The notes: generated by a model not told the origin, from the letters alone. A stretch of DNA of 64,000 bases from Ophioderma brevispina (GCA_023653785.1 JAMKCH010012697.1:1-64000), one strand, 5' to 3'; positions 1 through 12,819 are shown, counted from the stretch's first letter. Translations and numbers: made by a program.

Positions 1-138
1 AGATCAGAGTGAATGTATTATCAAGCATTGAACTAATCAATATATTATTTTACAGTGAAAGCACCAGAAATTATCATGTTGTGGGTGAAATGAGGGACTC
101 ACTCTCATGGGGACAATAATCATGAAATTCATGGAAAT

Positions 139-456
139 TTGGGGAATTTGACTGCTGAAACTAATGTAACAGCCTGCAAGTCTGTTGAGGGAAAAATGTA
201 TGGACAACGCTCTAATATGGAGGGACAATTTACCCTCCCCCTATTCCCCACTGCCTCCAAGATGCCAGGGAGGAATATGGTGAAAAAGCGGTGTTCAACA
301 AAGAGTAATAAAGGAAGGGATGGTTGTGTTCAAAGGTCTCAGTTTACTTTCAACAAGGGTGCTTTTATGATTCTACCTTTTGCTGAAACTTGGAGTAAAT
401 CTGAGACAGCAAGACTGTTCGGAATTGAATTTCCCAATGTTACATGTATTTATTAG
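139..456 (+). CDS. Possible terminal exon or chance ORF, 105 codons
   Basis: An open frame ends in TAG and is followed about 80 bases later by a perfect AATAAA (538-543), the arrangement of a last exon with its 3' UTR. The frame is richer in G+C than its surroundings and has a mixed residue composition, including a basic stretch (KKRCSTKSNKGR). I recognise no domain, signal peptide or membrane segment. The 5' boundary is not fixed: if real, the exon would start at an AG acceptor upstream, and the first ATG at 139 need not be a translation start. The alternative is a chance frame, which is common in this window. A transcript read or a homologue in a related species would decide. Confidence 0.2.
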   Translation: MGNLTAETNVTACKSVEGKMYGQRSNMEGQFTLPLFPTASKMPGRNMVKKRCSTKSNKGRDGCVQRSQFTFNKGAFMILPFAETWSKSETARLFGIEFPNVTCIY

Positions 457-543
457 CAATTGCGATATTATAAAGTTATAAATTATGTTAAATCACAAGA
501 AGCAGCACTTAATACCTATTTTTTTATTTTAATTTTCAATAAA

Positions 544-1359
544 GAATGTCTTGAAGGTGATTTTCAATGGCAACTTTGTTGATATCAGGATAGCCGAAAC
601 TGGCCCAACAGGTTTTTCAACTATCTCAGATAATTAGCCGTAACTCCTGAACCAGACCCCCAAATTACACCAACTAAAAATCTCACGAAAGCTGGAACAC
701 TCCTAAAAAGAATCAGTTAAACTCCAGTTGAGATGAACTTAAACTTTTGGCCAAAAAAATTAATCTTTGATTGTATAGTTTTTTTTGGGACAGTCTGTAC
801 CATGTTCATGTTTCTAGGGTTAATCATTGCAGCTATCAGTGACAGTACGTAGTTTGACGATCAATAAAGCAATGGCGGTACGCGGTACCTCAGTCTGTCA
901 ACATTTGTGACACACGTCAACGTTTCATCAAAATATCTATCGTCAAACCATGCATGGATGAAATGATATAAGACAGAAAGCACAATAATGGGTACCATTT
1001 ATAATAACATTAGCAATTTTTCTTAATGTCACATATTTTTACTAAATTACTGAATTCCCTAATTTACTGTGTTAATATGTTTATATACATGTATACATAT
1101 AGTGAAGATAATTTGAATGGGTTCTCAAACACTTTGACAATTTTTCATAAACATTACTTCAATATTTCCCTCAATTTTGACGGAAAAAATCTACCATTCA
1201 AAAATAACGTTTCTAAAAATGTTCTCAAGCATATTTTTAAAGGCATTCCATTATTGTTGATTACATATCATGATTAATACATATTGGTCCATGAATTACA
1301 TAATTTTTTGGGGGTGAAAAGTCATACCATTGGTTTTCTGGAGGGCGACAAACAGACAG
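544..1359. other. AT-rich intergenic or intronic stretch, nothing recognised
   Basis: No long coding frame, repeat unit or RNA gene was recognised. A short ORF at 1026-1277 is AT-rich and has the composition expected by chance. Confidence 0.4.
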
Positions 1360-1774
1360 TGCTATTGTTACTGTCATCCGTCATGTACGCCAAGTAACAA
1401 TAGCAATATTTATTAGCCACTTGGGAATAACTTCAATAAGTTTACCAGTTAACTGCCTTTATTGTTTTCTGTAAAGGGACAATCAATTTGGATAACTTAA
1501 AACAAAAAAATATGAATATGGTATGCATAAATAAGAAATAACATAATTTTTTTTTTGCTATTGTTACCTCCGTCAATATTTTGCAATAACAATAGCATTT
1601 TTCAAATCTCGCGGGAACAAACAGCCAGTCTCGAGATCGATCACATTCTATCAATTTCCATCATGGCTGCTGGTCAGTCATGTAACGGCAGTGCAACATT
1701 TAATAAGATATGTTTACTTTTTTATAATCTGGTACCTAAATCATTCCGTCAATAATATTACAAGTAACAATAGC
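1360..1774. repeat. Three spaced copies of a CCGTCA...TAACAATAGCA motif
   Basis: The short motif CCGTCA, followed after 11-18 bases by AGTAACAATAGCA or a close variant, occurs near 1378-1405, 1572-1593 and 1747-1774, spaced about 175-195 bases. The first two copies are preceded by the inverted form, giving hairpins: TGCTATTGTTACT at 1360-1372 pairs perfectly with 1393-1405. This could be part of a small transposon or a cluster of protein-binding sites. I do not recognise the family. Confidence 0.55.
1663..1755 (+). CDS. Possible 5' exon or short ORF (starts MAAGQSCNGS)
   Basis: An ATG in good context (ccatcATGG) opens a frame of 30 codons. It lies just downstream of CTCGCGGGAAC (about 1607), which resembles an E2F-type site, so a promoter plus first exon is conceivable. 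The first 15 residues look protein-like, but from codon 16 on the frame is AT-rich and may be intron read-through. No clear consensus splice donor follows residue 15. It sits inside the spaced AACAATAGCA repeat cluster, so it may be part of that element. Confidence 0.18.
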   Translation: MAAGQSCNGSATFNKICLLFYNLVPKSFRQ

Positions 1775-4700
1775 ACAGAATGGTGCAGTCTATGGGCCAC
1801 GAAACCCGAGCGTGGTGTAGAAATTCAATGTACATGTAATTGTGCTTGTTTGTATTCACGATGCACGGATACACAAACTGTATAGATTACGCGTGCACGA
1901 TGCCTGGCGCATTGGGTAACATGCATGGCGCCAGGGCTTGTGATAGCTTTTTTTATCATAGCAGTTTGCTACAGCTCACATTTTCCTGTTTTCTGCCTTT
2001 TGCTTGCAATTTTAAGAATGTGTAATAATTTTCCCCATACGTTGTACTAAAACTATCACCAAACAAGAGCTGTGTGCCAAATTGGCTACACACATAAAAG
2101 CCCTAGCACATAGGCGCTGCAATGCGCTATCCAATGTCAATCGTCTACTCTTAACTACGCCAACGTTACTAATTTTTTGACGGAATGTTGTTTCGTGACA
2201 GAATTGGATGGTGGCCCTTGCTAAAGTTATTTTCTTCTTTTGATGGCAATGGTGCTAATGTTATGATATATTTGTGCATCTTATCGCAAATACACAAAAT
2301 ATGGCAGTTTTCATTCAACCATGGCTACTATAGATAATTGGTTAACAGTTTACACAAGGGCGAGGAGTGCTAATTTTACCATTCATTTCGCATGTACCGT
2401 CCTTGAACATGTCACTTAGCAGTATTATTATGTTCTGTGTTTTTTACAGATTGTTAATATAGTACATTTATGATTTAACCCTGGTAAACCCTTGCTGGCG
2501 ATTTTGTAGTCTTACAAGCCATAGTTGACCAATCTGCAATACTTGTTCTAATTTTAAAAAAAAGGAAATGTTACACATTTACTATATACTCCAATGGTAT
2601 CCTATTCTCAAACTCATATTGTATCGGGGAAATAATTAAACGGAAAAGTTATATTTTTTTCAACCTTAAATTAAAGTATGGGGTCCTATAAACCATGGAA
2701 AATTGTAAAACTAGTTTAACATTAGTACATTAATAGAAATTATTTTTCCCCCCCTTGTTGTAGGTTTCTGGCCCATTATTGTGCTTTTTCTGTCATAAGA
2801 TGTTCATACTGATGCGCTAAATAATCCTTCTTTTTGAGGTTATGTATACATTTTTGCTGGCTTGGAAAAAATTCAGTTCCCTGCTAGCCAAAATTATTAG
2901 TTCCCCTCCCATTTACCAAATTTCCTCCTCTCCTCCAGCAAGTCAGATTTTCCCTTTATAATACTGTTTTTCCACTATTTTTTTTTTCCCATGTCTGTCA
3001 AAATTACTCCTGGCAACGAGCTTTCCGAATTCAGGTTTGTTTACATCCGTGTACATGCACCCTCTTGTTGCTTTCTATTTGGGTTCATGGCCTTTTCGTA
3101 TGCATTTTATGGTTCAGAGAGGGGCATCATAAAATAGCGGCCATCACATATATTTCTTGCAATAACATTTGATTGACAGAACGAATGCCTTAAGACTATC
3201 CAATCAGAATGAGGCCCCTTCCTAACTTCTCAGAGTTACTCAAGTAGAATTTAGCAGCAAATATTTGGGTTTCCCTTCCTTTTTCCACCTTACACATAAG
3301 CGTGTACATAGCAAGTTTATTCAAGATCAATATGTCATGGAACCATGGAGCACACACAAAGGAGGGGTGTCCAAGGATGTTCAAGAACAGAATAATCAAT
3401 AGTTTATCTTTCCCCCTACACCATACACTGTGTGACGAGTCTATATCAAACGGGACCATTTCTTTAGTCAGGAAATGATAAAAATTTTTTAAAGGGCATA
3501 TTTATTTTTGTCATGTTTCATGTAAACTATTTCAAAAGTATGCATTTTTTTGTAATGGAATGATGGAATTCAAATCTCACAATAGCCTTATGTAATTTTA
3601 ACAAAAAACATTTTCCAAGGAAATCATTGTTAATTTCAACTGTGCGGAAAAATCATACTTTTCAATAAGATATTTCCACCATAAATTAAGGTTTTGTTCA
3701 ACCCAAAATTCAGAACTTCTGGGTCTACATGATGTTAATTCAGCACACACCATGTTTTTTATTATTCGGTAAAAGGGGGACAATTAAAGCTTGAATATTT
3801 TTTGATTGAAAAAAATGTTTTCAATTATTTCCTCATTTTCTGAAATGAGTAAAACTTGTTGCAGTTTTTAATTTTTGTTAGGAATTTAAACAGTTAGGGG
3901 AAAAATCCTAAGGACAACAATTATTTTTGGTATCAGCATTCTTAATGAAGCAAATTTCCACCCAACATTTTTTTACATGGGATTTTGTTTTAAATAACGA
4001 ATGTGCCAAGATGTTGAATAAAAATGTCAATGGGCATTTTTTTGTCGTCTATATTTAACCGAAGACCTAAAAATCACAAAGAGAATTCATTGTTGGTACT
4101 CCAGATTATTTTTGCTAATGTTATTTTAGTAGGCTTTACAATACATTTATGGTGCATGAATGAAACCAAACCAAACAGCCATATCAGTTCACACAAGTTC
4201 GTTTTACCACGCTTTATTCCATTCAGTACGAGGTGATTACAAGATGGAATAAAGTGCTAGTGTGTAAACCATTGGGTGCATGGGAAATTGATTTTCATTT
4301 GTTGCTAAAAATACAGTAAGCCTTCTAGTATGATATAAAACACCTTTTCATTTTTTACATATATAGAAATTTTAAATTTATCGTTGCCTTGAACTTGATT
4401 TTCATTGCAATTCCAAACTTTACACAAATTCGGCGCAATTTTGGAACATTTTGGCTATTTTTTTCAACCAATCCTCAGAAAATTTGGCTAGATAGAAGGG
4501 ATTTGGACTAAATTTCATTCACAAATTTGTAAAAATCAACCCATTACTTGGGTACCAAAGGATGAAATGAGAACCCAGTTTTTGCATGCATATGTTTATT
4601 TGGGTTTCAGTCAGTACCCAAAACCTCAAAACAAAACTAACCTAATAGGGAAATGCAATATGAGGCCTGACCAGAACCATTTTTGATATTTCAAGCAGGA

Positions 4701-6036
4701 TCTTGAGGCACATTGCTTCTTCTGAAAAGATCCGCCAGGATCAAAATTCCAGTCCAGCTAATTTTATAACTGCATATTGTTATTGTCAATTGATAATTCA
4801 CCTGGTTATAATTTCACATCAACACCTACATGCAAATAATAAATACACACTGTACTTTCCAATATATGAAATAAGCACCCTTGTTTTTAATATTCACAGT
4901 TTGCATACAACATATACACATGTATGTACCTTCTACAAAAATACTCTATTACAGTTGTTGGTGGAAACTCAATGCTACAATAAGTTTTGTATGGAGGGAT
5001 TGGAACATATTGCAACAACAACACTATTAATGAATTATCAAAAATATAAAGTAAAAAATATACAAACCATTTTTGGCTCTTTTATGGTAATAAAACAGAG
5101 TTGCATTCATGACCAAGTTGTGATAAACCTCCTAGCAACACAAATTTTGTACCTGTATGCACATACATATACTTTGGGGGCTCACAACCCAAGTCAAAAA
5201 GAAAACTGCTATTGTAGTAGGGTAGGAGTAATGTATACAAAAAATGTATCTCAAGTTAAAGATACTTTTCTTCACTGATGCGCCCAAGATCCAAACCTGG
5301 ACAGAAACCATTCAATTATATACACAGTTATTGCCATGAAATCTTTTAATATGTATAGCTCGTCTTTCACACTAGTTTATAATAACAAGATACCCTCATG
5401 GAGCACTTTTCTTCCCTACATCTCCAAAAATTGAATTAAGATTAATTAGCTTAGAATCTTTCGAAAAATGCAATACATGTCAAAGGTAAATGAAACAAAA
5501 TAAGTTCCTGGTTTAAATTATTTAACATTTTTTGCACAAACATTTTTGTAAGGATATCAACAAATCTGAATGAGCCAAAGTACCAGAGCAGAAGGGCACC
5601 TTTTGGCAATTTTGTGGCACATTTACAGTTTGCTTTGTCAATAACTAAATTGCAAAGAGTAAATCGTAAAATACCCTGCCTCGTTTTTTAAAAAAAGGTC
5701 TGGACTAGTTATTTCATTTTACTTTGCCTTATCAAACCAGACAAATAAAAAAGGAGCCCTAACGCAATCTGACCACATGCATGTACATGTACCATATATG
5801 TACAATGTCATGAATGTGAACTAAAGACTATAAAGTACTACTGTTAACTGCTCAATCCCGTGTTTGATTGTTTACAGATGTGTTTAAAAAATAATAAAAT
5901 AAAGCCTACTTCCTTCCAACTTTTCTAAAATGTATAGCCCAATGCTTCCACGTACCCTTAAACTGACAAAATCCAAATAAATACGCGCCCTTAAGTCTTC
6001 ACTGAAGCACCGATTACAAAATCCCCACAGCAATTA
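1775..6036. other. Long AT-rich stretch without supported genes
   Basis: Mostly AT-rich unique-looking sequence with many T and A runs. The longest frame (4703-5278, 191 codons) is dominated by I, L, Y, H, T and N, has no recognisable domain and looks like chance translation of AT-rich DNA. A segment at about 2060-2130 (AACAAGAGCTGTGTGCC) may be the edge of a dispersed repeat, but I cannot delimit it. If the small minus-strand ORF at 6.1 kb is real, 4.6-6.0 kb could be its 3' UTR or intron: a minus-strand AATAAA lies at about 4591-4596. Confidence 0.4.
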
Positions 6037-6147
6037 TCACTTCTCAATTCGTATCTGATCTTGTGTAGAATAGCTAAACACGAGTGAGTGTACACCCACT
6101 GGCACCACGGCAACACACACGGCAGTCAAGGCAGTGAATTTCGACAT
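6037..6147 (-). CDS. Possible 36-residue small membrane or secreted protein
   Basis: A minus-strand ATG at 6147 opens 36 codons and ends in TGA. The product begins MSKFTALTAVCVAVV: a short charged start, then about 15 hydrophobic residues, then a polar tail ending QDQIRIEK. That layout suits a signal peptide (possible cleavage after VHS) or a single-span micropeptide. Codon use is richer in G+C than in neighbouring frames. An AAACATGGCGG motif resembling a YY1 initiator site lies about 100 bases upstream on the same strand. A second short frame opens at that ATG and stops after 14 codons, so it would be an upstream ORF. I do not recognise a family. It could equally be a first coding exon cut off by an unseen splice donor, or chance. 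Confidence 0.33.
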   Translation of the reverse strand: MSKFTALTAVCVAVVPVGVHSLVFSYSTQDQIRIEK

Positions 6148-6245
6148 TTTCATTAACAAATAATGCTCTTTAAATACTTTTATTTACCATATGGTCTGAC
6201 TGATCATTTTGTCATACGAGTGCGCGTTTGTATGATAAGTTTGGG

Positions 6246-6260
6246 AAATCCGCCATGTTT
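6246..6260 (-). promoter_or_regulatory. YY1-like initiator motif (AAACATGGCGG, minus strand)
   Basis: On the minus strand the sequence reads AAACATGGCGGATTT, close to the AANATGGCGGC element found at start sites of many animal housekeeping genes. It lies upstream of the 36-codon ORF ending at 6037. Function is inferred from the motif only. Confidence 0.28.
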
Positions 6261-8892
6261 CCACGGCGTCCCTGGAAACGATATGACACCGTCTCACTAA
6301 TGTCAAAATATTGGTCGGTCAACTGCACAGATTGCTTCGAAAGTGGTACCAATCTAATCTTAAACATACATAGATGGGCGCTAGACAAAAAAATTGGTAT
6401 GTTTACATTTAAAGTTTTCGTTAAAAACAGCTTTAAACTTACCAGTAACTTTCAGCCCAATGTACCTCCAATCCTTCGAAGTCGCCGGCTCTTTAAAAAT
6501 GGTAGCTACATGCTTGAGACGCTTCTCTATCCACAGATCAAATTAGTCAAGCTCTATGATTGGTTAGATTTATGCTTTATACGGGGATTTAGGTTGGCGC
6601 CCTATAAGCAGCATTCAGGATGATCACCGTGTTAGCTATTTTGCGCGTCTTCTGAATCTTGATTTACATAGATGGCCGAAACTTTGTTCAATGTCTTGTT
6701 CAATCTTAATTGTGATATCAATCGAGTTCGGTTAACATTGATGCTCTCTTTGAGCGAAGCCACTCGCCAAATGTGACATGATTCAACATTTTTTTGATTG
6801 TCACCCCCCCGTCTCCCGAGATTTCACACTGGGTTCCACAAATTTAAAATTAATAATAGGAATGTGTACGAGAGGATTGGTACACTAAAGAGCCCCCCGA
6901 AGGTAATCCTCTCTTTTATGATTATGTATAGGAAATTTGGTATTAGAATGGAAAATTACTTACTCTTGATAATAGCATGATTTCTATTGTAGTCTTAAAT
7001 TTAAAAAGCCATATCTAATACTTACCACTTTGATTTAGGACAACGGAAATGGTCCTGTTAGTAATCAAGATGGGCACATGCAAATTATGTAGTAATTCTG
7101 TGAAGACCTCGTCCCTTTCTATTCATTTGTAGTAATAAATAAGATCGAGGATACCAGAAGGCTCGAAGAGTACTTGTGCTCAATGGTCTTTACGATGCAT
7201 GGTCACTTTTTATAGCGGGTGACATCAACCCAAATTTCCACCCTTAGTTTGGGCGTGAACTTTCACAACGCTGTTCGTCATGAAGCACCAATTATCTTCG
7301 ATAAATTCCTGTAAGTCTTGTCCTCAAACGTGCATGGGCCGTAGGAGGTAGTACCGTAATGTATGGTCTCCCTCGTTAAATCTTTAAAAAACTTTGGATT
7401 TCTTGTGGGGATATAATGTCGTTTCTGTTGACAAATATGTTTTATGTTAAGCTATGTTACCTTATGTAATCATTCAAGTGTTTGTGTGTGTGTGTATGTG
7501 TGTATTAAAACTACACAATTCAATTCCGGAGAAGTACAGTAACCAAAATTAAGCTTTGTACTGGCCCCTTTTCCTTTCAAGGCACTGTTCTATTGTTAGC
7601 AGCGAAGCGACTTCTTGGATAGATTAAAATGCTTCTTCCCTTTTCCAACCTAATGGATGTGACCCAAAACTTTTCCCCAGCTCCTATATCAGCGCGAATC
7701 GAGTTATAATATGTCCGTTTTTTTTTTGGTTTTTTTTTCTGCCCGAAGCTTACGGTAGTCTGTTCTGTATTGCCACCATATCTTCCACAGTGTATATGTC
7801 CCCTGTGCCTGTACCATGTGGTACTGTACACACATTCCCAGTTGTAGCTAAAGAGAGTGCGGTGTGGTTTGCTATAGTACCATGCAACACATCAATGCAA
7901 TGTTGCACACATTGTTCCAAATAACACTAATAATAATAGTTCAACTTTAAAAAAGACACTATCATGATTTGAAAATAATTTTGAATTTGAGAGAAGTAGC
8001 TTCAAAAGTGAAGGATAAGTCTGTTAGAATTCTCATAAGTTTAACCTTTTCCAGCTGTAGAATTTAACAGAAAATAGAGAAAACGGCAGTGTTCCATCTA
8101 CATTCTCCATTCCATTAACTTGGTGTCTTAGTGTCCGTTCGACACGAATGACTAAAATCGCCGATCCTGTCCTTATGAGGATGCTTCTGGTCTTATCATT
8201 TTGCAGGGTATGTTAGGATACCTGTATTGTTACATACATGCAAAATCTGATTTTTGAATGCTTTTTTTTTCGGATTTGCTGATTAGCAAATCACTGAAGT
8301 GTCGTTAAACGGTTGAACCTGTTGATTCAGCCTAAATTCAACTTACATACCACCAATCATAGGTGGCCTTATACTGCTATCTGGAGCCAAGGTTAATATG
8401 ATTATATGCCATGCACTGTTCTATCTCTTGGGCAAGGTAAAAAACAATGCTGCAGAATATGTAACCTTGTGGCTTGTCACATATTACTGAATGTGAAAAT
8501 CTGTTGTTTAACAATATTTTATGGTTAAAAGTCTTAAAAGGTTGTTTAGTATTATAAGTGGGATGAAATTAGCCTAATTTGAAGTGCCAATGGTTGAAAA
8601 CGGTTGTATATTGGTCGAGTTACACTGATGAATATTTAGTGAATTTTGTATAAAGTTGTGACTTACCCATCATTCTACATACCAAAGACCACTTCCTGTT
8701 TGACAATTGATGAAAAACAGATAGCTGAACATCCTTCATATGAATTGCCACCAAAGTATTATTACACATGTTGGACTATATATCAAGCGGATGAATACAT
8801 GCAAAGTGGTTCACTCTTTTCTCCCCAGTAATTTGGCTTACCTTGTGGAGGTCTGGAATTTTTAGAACCAGCAACCAAGGGCAAAACCCACA
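6261..8892. other. Intergenic stretch, weak ORFs only
   Basis: Contains a plus-strand frame at 6228-6623 (131 codons) with no recognisable domain, a GT microsatellite at 7483-7504, and AT-rich sequence. The 6228-6623 frame overlaps the YY1-like site on the other strand and is most likely chance. No repeat family was identified. Confidence 0.35.
7483..7504. repeat. (GT)n microsatellite
   Basis: About ten GT units interrupted once by AT. Confidence 0.9.
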
Positions 8893-9044
8893 TTTGATTT
8901 GGGTCAATGGTGTACCATATACATGGTGCATAGGCTGTGTGGAATTGACTGTCTTTATAACATAATCCTTGATATGGGTCAATGTTATTGCATATAATGC
9001 ATGGACTTGCGTGCAATTGACCTGTCTTAACAACATGCTTAATA
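8893..9044. repeat. Two tandem diverged 76-bp units
   Basis: Unit 1 (8893-8968) begins TTGATTTGGGTCAATGG and unit 2 (8969-9044) begins TTGATATGGGTCAATG. Both continue with CAT-rich sequence, an AATTGAC motif and a TAACA stretch. The second unit is partly included in the larger duplication that starts at 8991. Confidence 0.7.
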
Positions 9045-9546
9045 GCCTCTTAATTGATATTGGGACAATCAGAAATAATATGCTTGTGATTACTATACCA
9101 CCATTTGCAAAGCAACATAATGAGTGATTTACACAAACATAATATAGTCTTAGCATTTGACACAAATAGTTTAATTGAAAGTCAAGTTACATGCAAAGTT
9201 TTACAGTAAGATATTAGGGAAGAAACCAAAAGATAAAAGAAGTTAGGAGTTACTCTCAATTAAAATGTGTGTTCAAAGATTCACATCCATCTATGCAAAA
9301 ACACGCGACACCTGGAGCATATAGGTCGCCTTTCTGATTAAAATTAGGGCACTTACAATATATACTAACAATAAATTTTGCTGTTCCTTGGATGTTGAAA
9401 ATGGAAATAACTAGGATTTCTATAAATAACAAATACCATATTGATTTAAAATTTATTGCCATTAAAATTAGCCATATTTTGTTATGTGAAAGTTTAAAAT
9501 CACATTAGACTCATGTGGTATATTTTTGCAGAGTTCACATCATAGT
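8991..9546. repeat. 556-bp duplication, copy 1
   Basis: Nearly identical to 9714-10271 in the same orientation. The only differences I see are short indels near the end (a GTATATTTTT versus GTACTATTTTTT stretch). No coding capacity. Frames inside it are duplicated chance frames. Confidence 0.95.
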
Positions 9547-9713
9547 GTTACAGTCAGGAATGTTCAAATTAAAACCCCATGCTTTGTTTGAAAAGAATTA
9601 TAGTTATTGGTGGCAAATATGAGTTATAATTTAGTTAGTTAAATTTGGCAACTGGCGACCGACTGCTTCTGATAGATTACTGCCTCAGGCGATAAAAAAA
9701 AAAAAAAAAAAAA
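9547..9713. mobile_element. Insert of about 147 bp ending in an A20 run, between duplicated copies
   Basis: Copy 1 continues past the shared CATCATAGT into sequence absent from copy 2, starting GTTACAGTCAGGAATG and ending GCGATA then 20 A (9694-9713), after which copy 2 begins directly. This looks like the start of an insertion with an A-rich tail or interior, joined at the A-run to a second copy of the flank. It may be a partly assembled retroinsertion. The family is not recognised. Confidence 0.5.
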
Positions 9714-10271
9714 CATATAATGCATGGACTTGCGTGCAATTGACCTGTCTTAACAACATGCTTAATAGCCTCTTAATTGATATTGGGACAATCAGAAATA
9801 ATATGCTTGTGATTACTATACCACCATTTGCAAAGCAACATAATGAGTGATTTACACAAACATAATATAGTCTTAGCATTTGACACAAATAGTTTAATTG
9901 AAAGTCAAGTTACATGCAAAGTTTTACAGTAAGATATTAGGGAAGAAACCAAAAGATAAAAGAAGTTAGGAGTTACTCTCAATTAAAATGTGTGTTCAAA
10001 GATTCACATCCATCTATGCAAAAACACGCGACACCTGGAGCATATAGGTCGCCTTTCTGATTAAAATTAGGGCACTTACAATATATACTAACAATAAATT
10101 TTGCTGTTCCTTGGATGTTGAAAATGGAAATAACTAGGATTTCTATAAATAACAAATACCATATTGATTTAAAATTTATTGCCATTAAAATTAGCCATAT
10201 TTTGTTATGTGAAAGTTTAAAATCACATTAGACTCATGTGGTACTATTTTTTGCAGAGTTCACATCATAGT
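9714..10271. repeat. 556-bp duplication, copy 2
   Basis: Same sequence as 8991-9546. After the common end (CATCATAGT) it continues into new flank (CATTTAAAACATAC), so copy 2 has the uninterrupted, insert-free structure. Confidence 0.95.
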
Positions 10272-12819
10272 CATTTAAAACATACATATGCATGACAAAG
10301 TCACAGTTTCTATTGATTTGCAATGAATTAAAGACGCATTTGATTACATATAAGATGGTATTGTTCCAGCTTATTAATTTAAGTGTGAATTAATGCATTG
10401 GTATGCTTATAAGAATGCTCCACAAAACACAAAATAGGCTTTGTTCGATTATGACTTTTCAAATTCCTTAATACATTCTTAATATTTAAGAATAACAAAG
10501 AAGTACCTTTAAAGTTACTTTTGTAAAGACTTGCTGATAGCAATGACTCTTGGTCCTAATTAAAAGAGAATTTTATTTTAAGTTAAAGCAATGGAGAGGA
10601 GGAAAATAGTCCATCCCGCATCATCATCAACCCAATGGAACTTAGTCACTAATTACTTACGGCAGTATGGACTTTAAATCGCTTTGCTAACATTAATAGC
10701 GTATCTTCATGACACTATTATAACACAATAGGTGTGGTGTGCCATAAATACCAACACCTCCTCCTCCCCCCCCCTCCTAATGTTTAAGGGTTCACTATGT
10801 GCAAAATCTATAGGCAAAACCGTAATTTAAGTAAGAAGCTAAATTCATTTAGGGCAGATTGTCCTTTTTAAGGACTTCTTCTTTGTTTTGTACTTGCCCT
10901 TTTAAATTCTGAATCGCCCTCCCATAACTATTGACGTGATATATTTTCCAAGTATATATGGTGTAATTATTGGCATCTGTTAAATTTTCTGTCAACTACT
11001 TATATTTAGATAAGTTAAAAAAACACATGTGATCTCCACGATTTGCATCTTTTTTCCACGATGGCCACTTCCCTTGCAATTCCAAACTCTCCACATTCAT
11101 TCGGCGTGTTTTTTTTTTTGCGATTCGTTGGATTTGTTCAATCCTTTGGTAGGCCTACCATCCGTGTAGCCCACATTGTGAAATTAGAAAAATCATAGTT
11201 CCAGAATTATATCGCTCTTTATACTTGCCTTCTTTTTGCTGTTCATATCACCCATCTATACATGGGCGCTAGCTCACCCATTTGTTATCTTGTATAATTT
11301 TTGGATATCAGGATTTGGTTGGCTTTTACGCTTGTATATATTGGGTTTGTTTGTGTATTTATGTTGTCCTCACATTTGTTTTTTGCACCATGTCCAAGCT
11401 ACCTGAGTGTATTTTTAATGTACCCAAATTTTGTGACCCATTTCAATTCAATAGAGCCTCAATCCTCACTCCTCGCACACTGATAATGACTGTTAATATT
11501 ATCACATCCTAAGTCCGCAACGTATTTATTACATTAGTGACGGTCTTAATTGATTTGCTTACATCTAGGAAATTCAGCTTGCCAGGTGGGAATGGAGGAA
11601 TTGATGGGCAATGTGAAGATTTGTAAGCAGAGAGGCAACATGAAATTTTTCATCAAGAAGCGAGGAGGAACAATGTGCTTTCAACTTTTCATTTTTTAAC
11701 GGAAGCGAGGAGGGAATGCGACCTTTCTCGCCGAAAAAATAATAAATTCTCCATTTCTCCTGGTGTAAACAATGCATGCCCCGTCCCTACTGTAATTAAT
11801 CAGCATATCCTTCAAGAAGCATTGAGGTACCTGCTATAAGGACGAACAGAAGGTCTAATCAACAAGTGTAAAATTTCGGCAGATTTATAATGGAATGCAT
11901 TTGGTTTTATAAATGTTCATCCTACACGAAGCACATACCTCTAGACGCTGCCTTTCCTCCCCACACTAACGGCACAATCGGATGTTTAATGTCATATAGG
12001 CAATGGGTTCATACTTCATATTTCACTGAGATACAAACTATATATTTGCGATCTTTACATCACAACTGTCATTAAAGCACAGCGCCGCCCCGTGAGCCGG
12101 CCACATGCGCCATAGTGGGTGCCATTTCAAGCATCAAGTTTGTTGGTGAAAAGCTGTTCTTAGGTGGCACTTTAACTCATTACTCCTATTAAGTAGTATT
12201 CTTTCGGAGCGCTGTAGTGATCAAATTGTTTGTAAACATACATAACTTCTTTTGATCAATAGGTAATTCTAGCATATCTTTGTGATTTTCTGGAAATATT
12301 TTCGTTGTGTAGAAAACAAAATCGCGAATTTTTCAAAATCCATATCTCAGCAACCACACAATCTGATCACAATCAACAAACACCCAGCTGTAGCTTGTCA
12401 CAGAACTTTTCAAAAACTCACACTCTGAAGGCCTTGTAACCATTCCACCACGCTCCGATTTACACATTCGTCAGTCACCGTTAGGCAACTTAAATGCTAA
12501 CTCATCAAAGTGGTGCCAAGCGGCGCGGTTCATGTTTTACCACATGCGTTTCCAATGGGGGCCGTTGAAAGTTGCTCGAAAACTTCTTGTTCATTTTGTG
12601 AGATGACTTAACGAGGTCAATCCACGCGAAGCTACCAACCTACACTTTCTTTTTTCGATTCCGTTTAGAATGTTTATAGGGAGATATGCTGTCTGCAACA
12701 ACATATTTGAGGGGGAATCGACATTGGGATTAGCATTATTATTGAATTAATTGATATTTTCGTAGAGTGGCTGTTCTCATAGCACCACTCACACCCACGT
12801 TCAGTGCAGTAGATCGGTC
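10272..12819. other. AT-rich stretch, no gene recognised
   Basis: Includes a 14-bp perfect palindrome around GGTAGGCCTACC (11147-11160), a C-rich run near 10770, and a more GC-rich segment at 12060-12560 with no coding frame I can support. Short frames at 11282-11512 and 11890-12075 have no recognisable domain. Confidence 0.35.

Noticed and set aside
4703..5278. 191-codon plus-strand ORF, the longest in the window
   Set aside because: Residues are those expected from AT-rich DNA (I, L, Y, N, T, H). No domain is visible and there is no support from context.
8776..9165. 129-codon minus-strand ORF with a partial duplicate at 9685-9888
   Set aside because: It only recurs because the DNA is duplicated. 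The frame spans a 76-bp tandem repeat and has no protein-like features.
12060..12560. GC-richer patch considered as a CpG-island promoter or exon
   Set aside because: No open frame, start-site motif or splice pattern that I could support.
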